Shown here one piece after another: positions 36,434-45,160 of a stretch of DNA of 64,000 nt (its first letter is position 1; the number at the start of each line of letters is the position of its first letter). A program made the position numbers and the translations under genes. Location: NCBI RefSeq assembly GCF_004360155.1, contig NZ_ML178723.1, forward strand, positions 259 to 64,258. The letters run 5' to 3'. Under the pieces are notes generated by a model. It was not told where the DNA came from and made no database searches. It worked only from the letters and a program-made list of their open reading frames with translations. This DNA is from Paraglaciecola marina. GTDB taxonomy: Bacteria > Pseudomonadota > Gammaproteobacteria > Enterobacterales > Alteromonadaceae.

Positions 36434-38044
36434 TTACATTTTGGGAAACAAAGTTAGTAAACCATCGGCAATTATGTCTCGCCAAGAAAAGTAATCATGT
36501 CCTGCAGAGTATTCCTTATGGTAGGTGGTATAACCTTTTGCTAATAGAACGTCTCGTAAATGGCGGTTAGTTTCTAAGATACCGTCGCCAACATACCTAG
36601 AGTTCTCAAATAGACCTGCGCTTAGAAAAAATCGAATGGGTTTTTGAGGCATAGTAATAAAGCGATTAGCAATATAGTGCTGACTGGTGATTCTTTGCTC
36701 TTGGGGCGCCCACCAAAATGATCCTGACATTGAGATCACATTGCCAAAAATGTGTGGGTGCCTAAGTGCTATAGAAGTCGCTGCTAATCCACCATAACTA
36801 GAGCCTGCAATAATAGTTCTGGTATTAGGGATACTAATGTTCAGTTTTTTATTAATTTGAGGGGCTAGCTCATTAGCTAATACATCTGCGAATAGATTGT
36901 TTGCTGGTAATTCATTAGCTCGCGCTGCTGCGTCAGGGTTACTTATGAAAACCGCAATCACAGGTGGAATTTTCTTTTGGGCTATTAGCTGGTCTAGTAT
37001 TTTAGGAAGTTTAACTAGTTCTAAATACTTTTGAGCATCGAATATATACAGTAATAGGGGATTAGGGCTTGTAATTACTGGAGTATACACAGTTATATCT
37101 CTGGTATTTGCTAAGGTGTTACTGCTAAAAGAGAAGGTAGATAAGGTTCCTTTTTCATCTGTTTCTATTGGTAATATGCTAGGTTCTTTAGTGGGGGGGG
37201 ACAGCTTGATTGTTGAGTAATTGGAGTATTTATCCACTCTAGGGTCTGGCCAAGGAAAATGATTATAAGGATCTTGCTGAGCCACTGCTTTGATTGCTAC
37301 CCGTCTCGCAAAGCCAGAAAAGGGGGGATAAGGTACGTTAGGTGCAATTTGATAAGATAGCTGTGTGTCTGCTGGTACCACAAAACTTCTATACCAAGTA
37401 TCAGATTGTCCAAGTTGCTTCAGAGGTTCATGATCATTTGAAGGGCCACCGAGTAATTTGACATTACTATATTCTCCTCGAGCAAGAAACGTCATTAATG
37501 TTCCTGATGGAATTTTTTCTATAATTGGAGTGCCCGATTTTTCTACATCAACCCAAAATTTATCTGTGGTATTACCTTGTTTTAAGGCATTTTCTAATGC
37601 ATTTATTCTTGGGCTTAAAGGGCTATCAATTTTAGGGGGGACTTGTTCTGATATGGATACCTGAGCTTCAAGCTCTATTTTATATGTACCCATTCCTGAT
37701 AGTCGCCATATTTCAGGACAATTCTCTGCCACTAGATAAAAGTGATTTTTGCCTGTTTTATTATGTATTAGTTGGCGTAACATTTTTCCTTCGGCATTGA
37801 TAACATCCAAACTTAATGCACTCCCTACGCTATCGAGGTAACCGGCTAAATAGTCTCCCTTAATACATGGTACTTTGATGTCTAGCTCAGATACTCCAGT
37901 GCTAAGGCTACCTTTTAATGGAGAGCCTATGGCTAAGTCTAAATTATCAGCACTCCATAATGTTAATGAAACTACGCAGAGTATCCACATTGGTGTTACC
38001 ACTAAGCATTTTATTAGCTTTGACGTTTTTGTTGTTTTTTTCAT
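36434..38044 (-). CDS. Exported enterochelin-esterase-like hydrolase (Fes/IroE-type)
   Basis: Using the ATG at 38044 gives 536 residues; a GTG three codons upstream is also possible. A basic N-terminus and a hydrophobic segment form a signal peptide or anchor. The N-terminal half resembles the Fes N-domain (YSNVKLLGGPSNDHEPL, WYRSFVVPADTQLSYQI) and the C-terminal half is an esterase-D-like hydrolase with Ser416 in GSSYGG and His516 in SAGHDYF. Enteric Fes is cytoplasmic, whereas this protein appears exported, like IroE. It is divergent from the siderophore receptor gene across a Fur-box-like region and probably frees iron from ester siderophores. Confidence 0.82.
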   Translation of the reverse strand: MKKTTKTSKLIKCLVVTPMWILCVVSLTLWSADNLDLAIGSPLKGSLSTGVSELDIKVPCIKGDYLAGYLDSVGSALSLDVINAEGKMLRQLIHNKTGKNHFYLVAENCPEIWRLSGMGTYKIELEAQVSISEQVPPKIDSPLSPRINALENALKQGNTTDKFWVDVEKSGTPIIEKIPSGTLMTFLARGEYSNVKLLGGPSNDHEPLKQLGQSDTWYRSFVVPADTQLSYQIAPNVPYPPFSGFARRVAIKAVAQQDPYNHFPWPDPRVDKYSNYSTIKLSPPTKEPSILPIETDEKGTLSTFSFSSNTLANTRDITVYTPVITSPNPLLLYIFDAQKYLELVKLPKILDQLIAQKKIPPVIAVFISNPDAAARANELPANNLFADVLANELAPQINKKLNISIPNTRTIIAGSSYGGLAATSIALRHPHIFGNVISMSGSFWWAPQEQRITSQHYIANRFITMPQKPIRFFLSAGLFENSRYVGDGILETNRHLRDVLLAKGYTTYHKEYSAGHDYFSWRDIIADGLLTLFPKM

Positions 38045-38087
38045 TTCTTTCACTTTTATTGATACATATCATTATTTAACCACAAAC

Positions 38088-38110
38088 GCTATTAAAAATC
38101 ATTCTCATTT
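38088..38110. promoter_or_regulatory. Fur-box-like site between the esterase and siderophore receptor genes
   Basis: The minus-strand sequence AAATGAGAATGATTTTTAAT resembles the Fur consensus (GATAATGATAATCATTATC; about 14 of 19 positions). A second, poorer match (ATATCATTATT) lies at 38066-38076, nearer the esterase start. Placement between divergent iron genes supports iron control. Confidence 0.55.
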
Positions 38111-38213
38111 GTGTTATCTTGCTTTCGATCTGGTGCACCTCAGTCAAAGAAATTAGGGTTGGTATAAAAAAGCCGACTACGAATCGTCATTCAAAAATTT
38201 TATGGAACACTAA

Positions 38214-40355
38214 ATGAAAAGTATGGGTATACAATTTAATAAAAGCTATCTTGCTGCGGCTTGCAGCACAGCGTTAATGATAAATAGTATTTCTGCCGTC
38301 GCGGCTGATGAGCCAAAAAATGCTGAAAAAGGCATAGAGGTAATTAGTGTAGTTGGGCATAAAATTAACGAGCTTAGTATTGAAAATAACGGTGGGGCTT
38401 TAGGCAACCGCTCTATATTAGATACCCCATTTTCAGTTGATGTGATTTCTTTAGAAGATATGGAAATCCGTCAAGTAAATACATTAGACAGCCTATTTAG
38501 CCGTGAAGCTTCTGTGTCTGTTGATGGCAGTGCATACAGTGCATTTGGTAATACGCTTAGGGTCCGTGGTTTAGCATTAGACTACACTCAAAGTTTTAAA
38601 GTTAATGGTATGTCTATTAATAGTTTTAGCGGAGAGATGCCTTACGAAGCTTTTGAACAAGTGACCTTAATAAAAGGCGCTACTGGCTTTATGTATGGTA
38701 TGGCAGCGCCTGGCGGTATAGTGAACTACGAAACTAAAAAAGCCAAAGATACTTCAATAAGCGCCAATCTAGGTTTTCGTAGCGACAGGATATTTAGTGG
38801 GCATATTGATGCTAGCAGCCGCTTTGGTGATGATGATGAATTTGGTGTAAGAGTTAACCTAGTTAAAGAAAATGGTGATACCTATTTAGATGATGGGGGA
38901 ATTGACCGTGAAACAGCCTCATTAGCCTTTGATGCATATTTGACTGAGTCACTTTATTGGACTGTTGACCTTATCTACAGTGACCGACTAATTGAAAACT
39001 CGTGGACACAATTGGGTAACTCTTTAGAAAGCACTGACTCTTTGCCTGATACAGTCAGTGGTACCACCAACTTAGCAGTAGATGGTACCTTTGATAAGTA
39101 CAAAAATCTTATCGCTATTAGTAGTTTAAATTGGACTATTAATGACAATTGGCAAGCTAAACTTGAATATGACTACTCAAAAAACGAAACCAGATGGGTT
39201 AAGAATCTAACCTACCTTTTAAATAGCGAAGGGGATTTTGATGTAGCACTTTATGAGCAATATTTTGATGTGAGTTATTCGCAAATTCAAGGAATGCTCA
39301 CTGGTGAAGTGACAACTGGCAATATCACACATAATTTAGTGATAGGAGCTTCCCATCAAAAAGCCACAACCTACCGAAATGATGGTGGTGAGTATGGCCG
39401 TGTAGTCACATGGGGGTATGGCACAGATAATTTGTTTGATCCAGTTGATTTACCTACCTACAGTGCTGACCTGCAAAAAGACATTCAAATAGCTTGGACT
39501 GATACACAAGACTCAGTATTCATCAGTGACTTTATTGAGCTTAATGATAAATGGCAGGCTTTAGTGGGGGTACGGTCAAATGGTATAGAGCATACCGCAA
39601 GTGAATACTTCTCGTCTCATGATCATTATGACGATACCGCTATAACACCAACATTTGCATTGATGTTTAAACCTAATGAAAACACAACTTATTACGGAAG
39701 TTATGTGGAATCTATTGAGGGACAAACGTCTACAGTTGGCGATGCCTATGCCAATGCAGATGAGTTGTTAGAACCGTTAGAAAGCTCTCAATATGAGCTA
39801 GGCTTGAAAACCGCTGGTGACGGCTGGTCACTCACATCTGCACTGTTTCGTATTGAACGGGGGGCAACCTTAGTCACAGATGACAATTACTTGGTACAAG
39901 AAGGGATTACCATTTACCAAGGCTTTGAACTTAGTGGAGCATTGGATGTAACAGATAGTTTGTCTGTATATGGTGATCTAATGTTGTTAGATACCGAATA
40001 CGATAAAACAAGTTCAAGTACACAAGGTAATGAAGTTGCTGGTACTCCTAACCAACAATTTACCTTACAGACTAACTATAACGTAGCATCGGTTGAGGGC
40101 TTAACGTTCAACTTAGGTGCTAAATACCACGGTAAAACCACACTAGATTCAAATAACTACTGGGACGTGCCAGCGTATACAGTGGTGTATGGCGGCGGTA
40201 GTTACAGCACTAAAGTGAATGATGTGCCTATTACCTTTATAGGTACCATAGATAACGTGTTCGATAAAGAATATTGGACCGCTGCAGATTCTTACGGTGG
40301 CTTAAGAATTGGAGAGCCACGCACTATTGCTCTTAAAGTGAAAGTAGACTTTTAA
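38214..40355 (+). CDS. TonB-dependent siderophore receptor
   Basis: This 713-residue outer-membrane receptor has a signal peptide (ending near SAVAADE), a plug domain with the siderophore-receptor pattern (ETKKAK after MYGMAAPGGIVNY) and a 22-strand barrel ending in Phe (LKVKVDF). It would import a ferric siderophore using TonB energy. It is divergent from the exported Fes-like esterase and is followed by two small membrane proteins and a PepSY protein, a set typical of siderophore reduction loci. A Fur-box-like sequence lies about 110 bases upstream. Confidence 0.9.
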   Translation: MKSMGIQFNKSYLAAACSTALMINSISAVAADEPKNAEKGIEVISVVGHKINELSIENNGGALGNRSILDTPFSVDVISLEDMEIRQVNTLDSLFSREASVSVDGSAYSAFGNTLRVRGLALDYTQSFKVNGMSINSFSGEMPYEAFEQVTLIKGATGFMYGMAAPGGIVNYETKKAKDTSISANLGFRSDRIFSGHIDASSRFGDDDEFGVRVNLVKENGDTYLDDGGIDRETASLAFDAYLTESLYWTVDLIYSDRLIENSWTQLGNSLESTDSLPDTVSGTTNLAVDGTFDKYKNLIAISSLNWTINDNWQAKLEYDYSKNETRWVKNLTYLLNSEGDFDVALYEQYFDVSYSQIQGMLTGEVTTGNITHNLVIGASHQKATTYRNDGGEYGRVVTWGYGTDNLFDPVDLPTYSADLQKDIQIAWTDTQDSVFISDFIELNDKWQALVGVRSNGIEHTASEYFSSHDHYDDTAITPTFALMFKPNENTTYYGSYVESIEGQTSTVGDAYANADELLEPLESSQYELGLKTAGDGWSLTSALFRIERGATLVTDDNYLVQEGITIYQGFELSGALDVTDSLSVYGDLMLLDTEYDKTSSSTQGNEVAGTPNQQFTLQTNYNVASVEGLTFNLGAKYHGKTTLDSNNYWDVPAYTVVYGGGSYSTKVNDVPITFIGTIDNVFDKEYWTAADSYGGLRIGEPRTIALKVKVDF

Positions 40356-40372
40356 GTTTCTATTTACAGCAT

Positions 40373-40410
40373 AAAGCCCGGTCAATTATCTGTAATTTCC
40401 GGGCTTTTTA
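40373..40410 (+). terminator. Terminator-like hairpin after the siderophore receptor gene
   Basis: A 9-bp stem AAAGCCCGG (40373-40381) / CCGGGCTTT (40399-40407) is followed by Ts. It lies before the small membrane protein genes, so those may depend on read-through or their own promoter. Confidence 0.85.
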
Positions 40411-40453
40411 TCAGTCATTTAAAACATAAGTAGCGGGTTCTCTTAAGCTATTT

Positions 40454-40753
40454 ATGTTTTACATCGAGTACTTACAAATGTGGCAATTATTGGCTTTAAG
40501 CCTAATCATTTTCGGGAGTGTGCTGGTATATCTTAGCAATAAGTATCAACTCATCATCCCGTCTCCCTTATCAAAAAAGTGGCGTATCCTTGGCTATTGT
40601 TGTTGGTTATTTGCGCTTATTTCGTGGCTGCAAATTTTTGTGATATCTGCGGCATTCTTCTTTTGGTTGTTCATGTTACTGACCCTTCTCGGATGTATTC
40701 CATTGTGTAGCTTGTGTTTCACAAAAACAGATAAAAAAGGAACTTCATCATGA
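40454..40753 (+). CDS. Small membrane protein, DUF3325-like
   Basis: This 99-residue protein has about three hydrophobic helices with a basic stretch (SKKWRILGY) between the first and second. By helix layout and context it resembles DUF3325 proteins that accompany PepSY reductases in siderophore loci; I assign this from pattern only. Its stop overlaps the next start by four bases (ATGA, 40750-40753). The ribosome site is weak and a later ATG at 40478 is possible. Confidence 0.55.
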   Translation: MFYIEYLQMWQLLALSLIIFGSVLVYLSNKYQLIIPSPLSKKWRILGYCCWLFALISWLQIFVISAAFFFWLFMLLTLLGCIPLCSLCFTKTDKKGTSS

Positions 40754-41049
40754 GTCGCCTTAGTGCGGAACAAAAAATACAACCTCATTGGTGGTCAAAA
40801 ACTTTTGCTGGCGTGATATTAGGTTTGACCTTGAGTTATGGCTTAGTTGCCATTTTTGCTTGGTTTGGGCCTGGTGGTTTAGAGGCAGTCGCCAAAAATC
40901 AATTTAACATGTGGATGATTTCTCCTTTTTGGATGCTTGTCATTTCATTTACCTATTTATTTAAAACCGGCTTTAAAGCCATCTTGTATTTAACCCTAGC
41001 TAATATCCTTATCTATGGTGTATTTCTAGTTTTAAGGTGGATGTCATGA
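40750..41049 (+). CDS. Small membrane protein, DUF3649-like
   Basis: This 99-residue protein has three hydrophobic segments after a short hydrophilic start (RLSAEQKIQPHWWSK). The pattern GVILGLTLSYGLVAIFAW followed by two more helices resembles DUF3649 proteins of siderophore loci. It overlaps the gene before it and the PepSY gene after it by four bases each, so the three are translationally coupled. A role in helping the PepSY protein reduce or process the imported siderophore is inferred from context. Confidence 0.55.
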   Translation: MSRLSAEQKIQPHWWSKTFAGVILGLTLSYGLVAIFAWFGPGGLEAVAKNQFNMWMISPFWMLVISFTYLFKTGFKAILYLTLANILIYGVFLVLRWMS

Positions 41050-42614
41050 AGATACGTAGCGATATTTTACGTACCTATCAATTGGTACATACCTGGACTG
41101 GAATAGTGGCGGGCTTGGTTTTGTTTATCGGGTTTTATGCTGGATCTTTAACTATGTTTGAAGATGAGTTGACCCATTGGGCCACGCCTTCTAATCATCA
41201 TTTGCCACAAGTTTCCACCGACAAACTTGACGATTTAATTGCCAAAGCAAGTGCTTCATCTGACAAGGTATCACAGGGGTTTACCATAAACTTAAGTGAC
41301 GAACTGTCACCCATTACTTGGTTTGAACAAGGTGGTGGACGCCGTTTAGCCTTAGATGATGTGAAGGTTCATGGCACATTATCAGAGGATGGCAACTTAC
41401 TCACCCAAACAGAACCTACCAACGAGTTAGGTAACCTCATTGATCTACTTCATAGAACAGCTGGTATAGCAGGAAAGTTAGGCCACGAAGACTTAGGAGT
41501 TGTAGTCTTGGGTGTGGCGTCAGTTTTGTATTTTCTGGCACTTGTATCTGGCATCATATTTTTGCTGCCTACTTTAACGAAGAGCTTTTTTGCTTTGCGT
41601 AAAAATAAAGGGCCCAATAGGTTTTGGTTAGATAGCCACAACCTTGTGGGTATTGTTAGTTTACCTTTCCATTTTATAATTGCATGGACTGTGATTGTTT
41701 TTGCCTTCCATGATGTGCTGTACGATGGCTTGAGCTTGGTTTATGGGGATGAGCCGACATTTGAACGAGTCGCCAGCCCAGCGGTTGAGTACTCTATGGA
41801 TGATTTGCCGCCCATATCAACTTATTTGCGTAAAGTTGAAACACTTACCGATGGGTATCATGTTGAATCTATTGCTTTCTCTGGGCTATTGTCTGCACGG
41901 CCTTCAGTAGGCGTTACCATAAAAAACACCCAAGAAATGATGCGTAATAGCACTGGTGATTTTATCTATATGCACCCTTATAATCTCAATGTTACCTACA
42001 GCAGTATTCCTATGAGCGAGAATGAGTATTATGTAACCTATGTTGCCAGTTTCTTCTCTCTGCATTTTGGTGGTTTTGGTGGTAATACAGGGCGTTGGCT
42101 ATATTTTGTAATGGGACTTTTAGGCGCGTTTTTGTTTTATAGCGGCAATTTGATTTGGCTTGAAAAACGCAGAAAGAAAGCGCCAATTCAAAGTCAATCA
42201 AATCGCTCTATGGCAAACCTCACTGTGGGAATTTGTTTGGGGTCGATGTTAGCGGTTGCGGTGACCTTGTTCTCGAGTAAATGGTTATATCTATTCAATA
42301 CAGAAATTAACTATAGTTATCTAACCTGCTATTACCTAATCTTCTTTACTGCTGTTATTTATAGCTTTATTAGGGGCGCAGCCATAAGTGCTATTCATAT
42401 TCAATATGCTACTAGTATTGCTTGTTTGCTGATCCCCATTACCAGTGTAGTGACCCGCTTTATTGCTAGTTCAGATCATTGGGCAAGCAGAGATTTGGGC
42501 AGTATTATGGTTGATGTAGTGGCGTTTGTGTTTGCAGGAATATTCTATTTTGCAGCAAAGAAAACTAAAAATCGGGCGCTTTATGGTGAACGCAACAGTA
42601 TTTGGGCTATATAA
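41046..42614 (+). CDS. PepSY-associated transmembrane protein (ferric-siderophore reductase-like)
   Basis: Starting at the ATG at 41046 (ATGA overlap with the previous stop), the protein is 522 residues. It has a first helix after LVHTWTGIVAGL, a periplasmic PepSY domain, a central helix pair with HNLVGIVSLPFHFIIAWTV, and several C-terminal helices. Conserved histidines in the helices could bind haem. Members such as FoxB, PiuB or FsrB-like proteins reduce ferric siderophores at the inner membrane. Its place after the receptor and small membrane proteins agrees with that role. Confidence 0.82.
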   Translation: MKIRSDILRTYQLVHTWTGIVAGLVLFIGFYAGSLTMFEDELTHWATPSNHHLPQVSTDKLDDLIAKASASSDKVSQGFTINLSDELSPITWFEQGGGRRLALDDVKVHGTLSEDGNLLTQTEPTNELGNLIDLLHRTAGIAGKLGHEDLGVVVLGVASVLYFLALVSGIIFLLPTLTKSFFALRKNKGPNRFWLDSHNLVGIVSLPFHFIIAWTVIVFAFHDVLYDGLSLVYGDEPTFERVASPAVEYSMDDLPPISTYLRKVETLTDGYHVESIAFSGLLSARPSVGVTIKNTQEMMRNSTGDFIYMHPYNLNVTYSSIPMSENEYYVTYVASFFSLHFGGFGGNTGRWLYFVMGLLGAFLFYSGNLIWLEKRRKKAPIQSQSNRSMANLTVGICLGSMLAVAVTLFSSKWLYLFNTEINYSYLTCYYLIFFTAVIYSFIRGAAISAIHIQYATSIACLLIPITSVVTRFIASSDHWASRDLGSIMVDVVAFVFAGIFYFAAKKTKNRALYGERNSIWAI

Positions 42615-42627
42615 AAAGTAAAAAGGT

Positions 42628-42665
42628 ACCAGTTAACATCTCTTAGGGGGAAGATGTTAACTGGT
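42628..42665. terminator. Hairpin between the PepSY and rimO genes
   Basis: A perfect 14-bp stem ACCAGTTAACATCT (42628-42641) / AGATGTTAACTGGT (42652-42665) lies between these convergent genes. It lacks a strong T-run but is stable and well placed as a bidirectional terminator. Confidence 0.65.
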
Positions 42666-42691
42666 TAGTTTCTGGAAAGTGGTTAAGTCTC

Positions 42692-44104
42692 TTAATCCTC
42701 GGCTTTAACCGCCCATAAATCATGTTCATCATTATGGATTATTTGTGCCCAGATAATATCACCAGGCTTAACGTCAAACTCATCGGTTAAATGTACATTA
42801 CCATCAATTTCTGGCGCGTCGGCATAACATCTACCTACTGCACCCTCTGGTGTTACTTCATCAATGATAACTTGGTATTCAAGGCCAATTTTTGCTTCTA
42901 ACTTGGCTGTGCTTATTTGCGCTTGTTTATGCATAAAACGTTCGAAGCGTTGTTGTTTAATTTCTTCACTTACTGGGTCTGGTAAGTCATTGGCTTTAGC
43001 GCCATCTACATCAGAGTATTTAAAACATCCTACACGGTCTAGCTGTGCTTCATCTAAAAAGTCCAAGAGCATTTGGAAGTCTTCTTCAGTTTCACCAGGG
43101 AAACCGACAATAAAGGTAGAGCGTATTACTAGGTTAGGGCATTTTTCTCGCCAGGCTTTGATACGCTCCATGGTTTTTTCAGCTGCTGCGGGACGCTTCA
43201 TAAGCTTCAGCACCCGTGGGCTTGCATGTTGAAACGGAATATCTAAGTAAGGCAGAATTTTACCTTCGGCCATAAGAGGCATCACTTTATCAACCGATGG
43301 GTAAGGGTATACATAATGAAGTCTTACCCATATACCCATTTCACCGAGTTTTTCGCATAGGGCTTTCATATCGGTTTTTACCGGCATGCCATCCCAAAAA
43401 TCAGTTTTATATTTTACATCTACGCCATATGCACTGGTATCTTGAGAAATTACTAAAAGCTCTTTTACACCCGCATTTTTAAGGCGTTTTGCTTCATCTA
43501 AAATACTACCAATGGGGCGGCTAACTAGATCACCGCGCATTGATGGAATAATGCAAAAAGTACATCTGTGGTTACAGCCTTCGGATATCTTTAAATAAGC
43601 ATAGTGTCTTGGCGTTAGCTTGACCCCAATGTCTGGCACCAAGTTTAGATAAGGGTTGTGCTGAGGTTGAGGTAAGTGTTCGTGAACTTGGTTCACTACT
43701 TCTTCATAAGCGTGAGGACCGGTTATTGCTAACACATTAGGATGGACTTCACGGATTTCATTTTCTTTTATACCCAAACAACCTGTAACTATAACTTTGC
43801 CGTTTTCGTTGAGAGCTTCACCAATCGTATCCAGTGACTCTTGTACTGCTGAATCAATAAAGCCGCAGGTGTTTACTATGACTAAATCAGAGTCATTATA
43901 GGTAGGCACCACGTCATAACCTTCAGTACGTAATTGCGTCAAAATACGCTCTGAGTCCACCAGGTTTTTGGGGCAGCCTAGGCTCACAAAACCAATTTTA
44001 GTACCGCTGGCTTTTTGGATCGGAGAGTCAGCCTCTAGCACTTTTACAGGTGTTTCTAAAGTGGTCGTTTTGTTTGGGGTGAAAGTTTCAACTGTCATGG
44101 GCAT
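42692..44104 (-). CDS. rimO: RimO, ribosomal protein S12 methylthiotransferase
   Basis: This 470-residue radical-SAM enzyme adds a methylthio group to Asp89 (E. coli numbering) of ribosomal protein S12. The auxiliary [4Fe-4S] cysteines are Cys44, Cys80 and Cys109; the radical-SAM cluster is Cys177-x3-Cys181-x2-Cys184 (CNHRCTFC). A C-terminal TRAM domain follows. The N-terminus has about 33 extra residues before [12 protein letters not shown], so a later start is possible, though none is obvious. The gene is alone on this strand. Confidence 0.93.
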   Translation of the reverse strand: MPMTVETFTPNKTTTLETPVKVLEADSPIQKASGTKIGFVSLGCPKNLVDSERILTQLRTEGYDVVPTYNDSDLVIVNTCGFIDSAVQESLDTIGEALNENGKVIVTGCLGIKENEIREVHPNVLAITGPHAYEEVVNQVHEHLPQPQHNPYLNLVPDIGVKLTPRHYAYLKISEGCNHRCTFCIIPSMRGDLVSRPIGSILDEAKRLKNAGVKELLVISQDTSAYGVDVKYKTDFWDGMPVKTDMKALCEKLGEMGIWVRLHYVYPYPSVDKVMPLMAEGKILPYLDIPFQHASPRVLKLMKRPAAAEKTMERIKAWREKCPNLVIRSTFIVGFPGETEEDFQMLLDFLDEAQLDRVGCFKYSDVDGAKANDLPDPVSEEIKQQRFERFMHKQAQISTAKLEAKIGLEYQVIIDEVTPEGAVGRCYADAPEIDGNVHLTDEFDVKPGDIIWAQIIHNDEHDLWAVKAED

Positions 44105-44248
44105 ATCTTAAATGTACGTAATTGAAAGTATTATACGTTAAGTGTTTGTGGGAAGTTAGAAGGAATATTGTTTTTGTAGTTTTTATATATCTGCTTTATT
44201 TAGATAGTCAGTTACTATTTACAGGTTACTCAATATTCAGGATAAAAG

Positions 44249-44530
44249 ATGAACTTAGATAAGTCGCAAAAACGTATTAATAAACGAGTGAAGCGAGGTT
44301 TTCATGGATATCCGCTTATTACCATTCAATATTTTGGAAATGATGACGGAATAGCAACAAAAGTAGAGGTAGGGTTTATTGAAGCTGAAAATGCTACGCC
44401 CATGTTAGAAACCTTTGAAAGTAGCACTGACATTCGTCAAGACGAAACCGTGCAAACCACTATTATTAAAATTATCGATAGAGTAGATGCTAAAACCGTG
44501 ACCTTGGAGTTGATGCCACCACTTAAGTAA
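44249..44530 (+). CDS. Small conserved protein of unknown function
   Basis: This 93-residue protein begins MNLDKSQKRINKRVKRGFHG, very basic, then has a compact alternating segment (GYPLITIQYFG) and a C-terminal strand-rich part (TVQTTIIKIIDRVDAKTVTLEL). I recall similar uncharacterised proteins starting with a KRINKKVKKGFHGYP-type motif in other gammaproteobacteria, but no function is known to me. GGAT precedes the ATG as a weak ribosome site. It is divergent from rimO and convergent with the NTF2-like gene. Confidence 0.65.
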   Translation: MNLDKSQKRINKRVKRGFHGYPLITIQYFGNDDGIATKVEVGFIEAENATPMLETFESSTDIRQDETVQTTIIKIIDRVDAKTVTLELMPPLK

Positions 44531-44634
44531 GAGAATTTAACTTTAGGGTGTAACACCTTAATGTCAGTTAGTGGCATGCGGTTTTTGTAAAGCCTAGTGC
44601 CACATGCTTCAACTATAAAGAGTGATATAGGTGT

Positions 44635-45003
44635 CTATACTGTGCGTTCTAAATGCCACACCTTAGACACAATACACCAACCGTCAGCGTCTTTTACAAA
44701 ACTTAAGTGGTCTACAAATATGTTTTTGTGTGCTCGCAAACGGACTTTAACTGTGGCGCAATCTTTAGATAACCAATCAATCATGATGATTTCTTGTTCT
44801 CTCACTTGCTCAACACTTGCAGGTGAAGGGCGAGTGGCAACATCTTGTCTAAAGCTAGCGATTGGGTCGACGAGTAGCTTACCTTCATCTACATCAAATA
44901 GGCTCGAACTAGGGTGAAACACCTTATCTAATAAATTTGTGTCGCAATAGTAAAGAGCATCAAAGTAGGTATTAACAGCTTCAATTAAATCTTGTGGGCG
45001 CAT
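44635..45003 (-). CDS. NTF2-like (SnoaL/lumazine-binding-like) protein
   Basis: This 122-residue protein has the cone-shaped NTF2-like pattern: an N-terminal helix pair (DLIEAVNTYFDALYYCDTNLLDKVFHP), a short strand, and a curved sheet ending GWCIVSKVWH. Members bind small ligands or catalyse isomerisation or hydrolysis; no clear active site is visible. It is 157 bases downstream of the hybrid kinase gene on the same strand and may or may not be related. Function unknown. Confidence 0.7.
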   Translation of the reverse strand: MRPQDLIEAVNTYFDALYYCDTNLLDKVFHPSSSLFDVDEGKLLVDPIASFRQDVATRPSPASVEQVREQEIIMIDWLSKDCATVKVRLRAHKNIFVDHLSFVKDADGWCIVSKVWHLERTV

Positions 45004-45160
45004 CTTGAGTTCCTAGTATCTGAATTGATTATGTAGTCTTACTACATATTAATTGACTGGTTACTCAGGTGTTACTGGCTTGATGGGCATTATTCGATAA
45101 TAATAAGCCAGTTTTAATGTGTTGAAGTAAAAGTCAGGCAATTTTACAATGATTTTAGAC

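Noticed and set aside
42864-43232. 122-codon frame antisense to rimO
   Set aside because: rimO is secure on the other strand; this frame is Ser/Cys-rich nonsense.
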